Shown: piece after piece, positions 5,880 to 6,597 of the stretch
Position numbering within the stretch: position 1 is the first letter of the stretch
Layout: every line of letters begins with the position of its first letter
Source: Alkanindiges sp.
GTDB taxonomy: Bacteria; Pseudomonadota; Gammaproteobacteria; Pseudomonadales; Moraxellaceae
DNA length: 6,597 bases
Direction: 5' to 3'
NCBI GenBank assembly: GCA_030152125.1
Contig: JASLIR010000192.1
Location: 1-6,597 of the forward strand
The notes under the pieces: model-generated
Told to the model about the DNA's origin: nothing
The model's input: the letters and a program-made list of their open reading frames with translations, nothing else
Database searches by the model: none
Position numbers and translations under genes: made by a program

Positions 5880-5910
5880 TGTATAGCATTATTAAACTTG
5901 CAAGTTCAAT
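5880..5910 (-). promoter_or_regulatory. PPOX gene promoter with palindromic operator-like site
   Basis: On the minus strand TTGAAC (5909-5904) and TATACA (5885-5880) match the sigma-70 hexamers at 4 of 6 positions each, with an 18-nt spacer. A start near 5873 would give a leader of about 47 nt. AACTTGCAAGTT (5895-5906) is a perfect 12-bp palindrome. With flanking ATT (5891-5893) and AAT (5908-5910) it extends to 20 bp with one mismatched pair. It overlaps the -35 and fills the spacer, a classical repressor position. The TTG/CAA half-sites resemble those of MarR- or TetR-family operators; no regulator gene is in the window. Confidence 0.5.
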
Positions 5911-6033
5911 ATTTATTTATGCATTTACCTGACTCACTGGTTTAAAGCAATAAATCTATAAAAAGCCCTATGCAGGCAGCTAAAACTGTCGTTTAATCAG
6001 GCCAAAGCATAACAATCGCATGGAAGCAAACAA

Positions 6034-6597
6034 ATGACAAAAAGCCTGCAACAGCAGTATGCCCCGGTATACCCACACCAGCCCCTACAGCAAATTTTCC
6101 CGGATGTTTACCTGTTACGCGGCAGCATAAGCGTTGGCCCCGCGGCCCGTATTAACCGCAATATGGTAGTGGTGAAACAGGGGCATGAACTGACCATTAT
6201 TAACGCGGTACGTATGGATGAGCACGAACTGACACGACTGGATGCGCTGGGTAAGGTAAGCCATGTAATCCGCCTGGGGGATTTTCACGGACTGGATGAC
6301 CAGTTTTATATAGACCGTTATGAAGCTAAATTATGGAGCCAGCAGGGCCACAGGACGTACCCGCAGCTGATTCCCCACTTTTTAATTGAAACTGAAAGCT
6401 ACCCACCCATTAACGATGCCGAATTTTTTATTTATAGCCGGGCACATTACCCGGAAGCAGCGCTATTGCTAAAACGGCATAAACTGCTCATCACCACCGA
6501 TAGTATTCAGTACTGGTCCGACTGGCTATACATTACCCCCATTGCACGCGTAGCCTCCTTTTTTATGGGCTTTGGTCAGGGCTTGCTGATTGGCGGG
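6034..6597 (+). CDS. DUF4336-like / MBL-fold-like hypothetical protein, 3' end beyond the right edge
   Basis: The frame from ATG 6034 stays open for 188 codons to the window edge. GGAAG (6022-6026) lies 7 nt upstream, supporting this start. The N-terminal half (FPDVYLLRGSISVGP, then INRNMVVVKQGHELTIINAVRM at about 40-61, and LDALGKVSHVIRLGDFHGLDD at 69-89) has the strand/turn pattern of the DUF4336 and metallo-beta-lactamase-like hypothetical group. LLKRHKLLITTDSIQYW (145-161) resembles its later strand. The canonical HxHxDH zinc motif is absent at the expected place; instead there is H85-G-L-D88-D89 in a segment that looks conserved in relatives I recall. An enzymatic role is therefore unproved. 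The residues at 172-188 (VASFFMGFGQGLLIGG) would lead into the unseen C-terminus. A plus-strand TATAAA (5957-5962) is the only -10 candidate upstream, with no good -35. Confidence 0.7.
   Translation, partial: MTKSLQQQYAPVYPHQPLQQIFPDVYLLRGSISVGPAARINRNMVVVKQGHELTIINAVRMDEHELTRLDALGKVSHVIRLGDFHGLDDQFYIDRYEAKLWSQQGHRTYPQLIPHFLIETESYPPINDAEFFIYSRAHYPEAALLLKRHKLLITTDSIQYWSDWLYITPIARVASFFMGFGQGLLIGG

Noticed and set aside
6020..6037. Five-codon frame M-E-A-N-K whose TGA overlaps the ATG of the gene at 6034
   Set aside because: It lacks its own Shine-Dalgarno, and GGAAG inside it serves the downstream ATG; an ATGA overlap this short is easily chance.

Overview
The window (6,597 bp) is chromosomal-looking DNA, most likely from a gammaproteobacterium of the Acinetobacter/Moraxellaceae type. 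This is inference. It rests on a BLUF photoreceptor that reads like Acinetobacter BlsA, a full-length YtfL/PaeA-type CNNM-CBS protein, roughly half-GC coding DNA, and very AT-rich gaps. No tRNA, rRNA, CRISPR array, IS element or phage gene was seen.

Left part, minus strand. Positions 1-1823 hold the first 607 codons of a two-partner-secretion exoprotein (filamentous haemagglutinin-like TpsA). It has an extended signal peptide, a TPS secretion domain and a tandem array of about 33-36-residue GLUG repeats, and it runs off the left edge. An AT-rich 246-bp leader (about 27% GC) separates it from a BLUF blue-light sensor (2070-2621) that ends in a predicted membrane-anchoring helix. Next come a two-helix small membrane protein resembling UspB (2830-3198) and the PaeA/YtfL homologue (3339-4646), all on the same strand. 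The gaps of 140-246 bp and separate promoter candidates suggest individual transcription rather than a tight operon.

Right part. A four-helix DUF1304 membrane protein (4910-5269, plus) diverges from paeA. It converges on a PPOX-type FMN split-barrel protein (5335-5826, minus) across a perfect 10-bp inverted repeat. The last gene (6034 to right edge, plus) diverges from the PPOX gene. It is the first 188 codons of a protein resembling the DUF4336/MBL-fold-like hypothetical family.

No novel multi-gene system is evident. The most distinctive items are the tail-anchored BLUF protein beside envelope genes, a near-perfect palindrome placed between the -35 and -10 of the PPOX gene, and a palindrome whose centre is the -10 of the UspB-like gene. 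Several starts are non-ATG (GTG for paeA, TTG for the BLUF gene) or are settled by Shine-Dalgarno spacing (PPOX, DUF1304).
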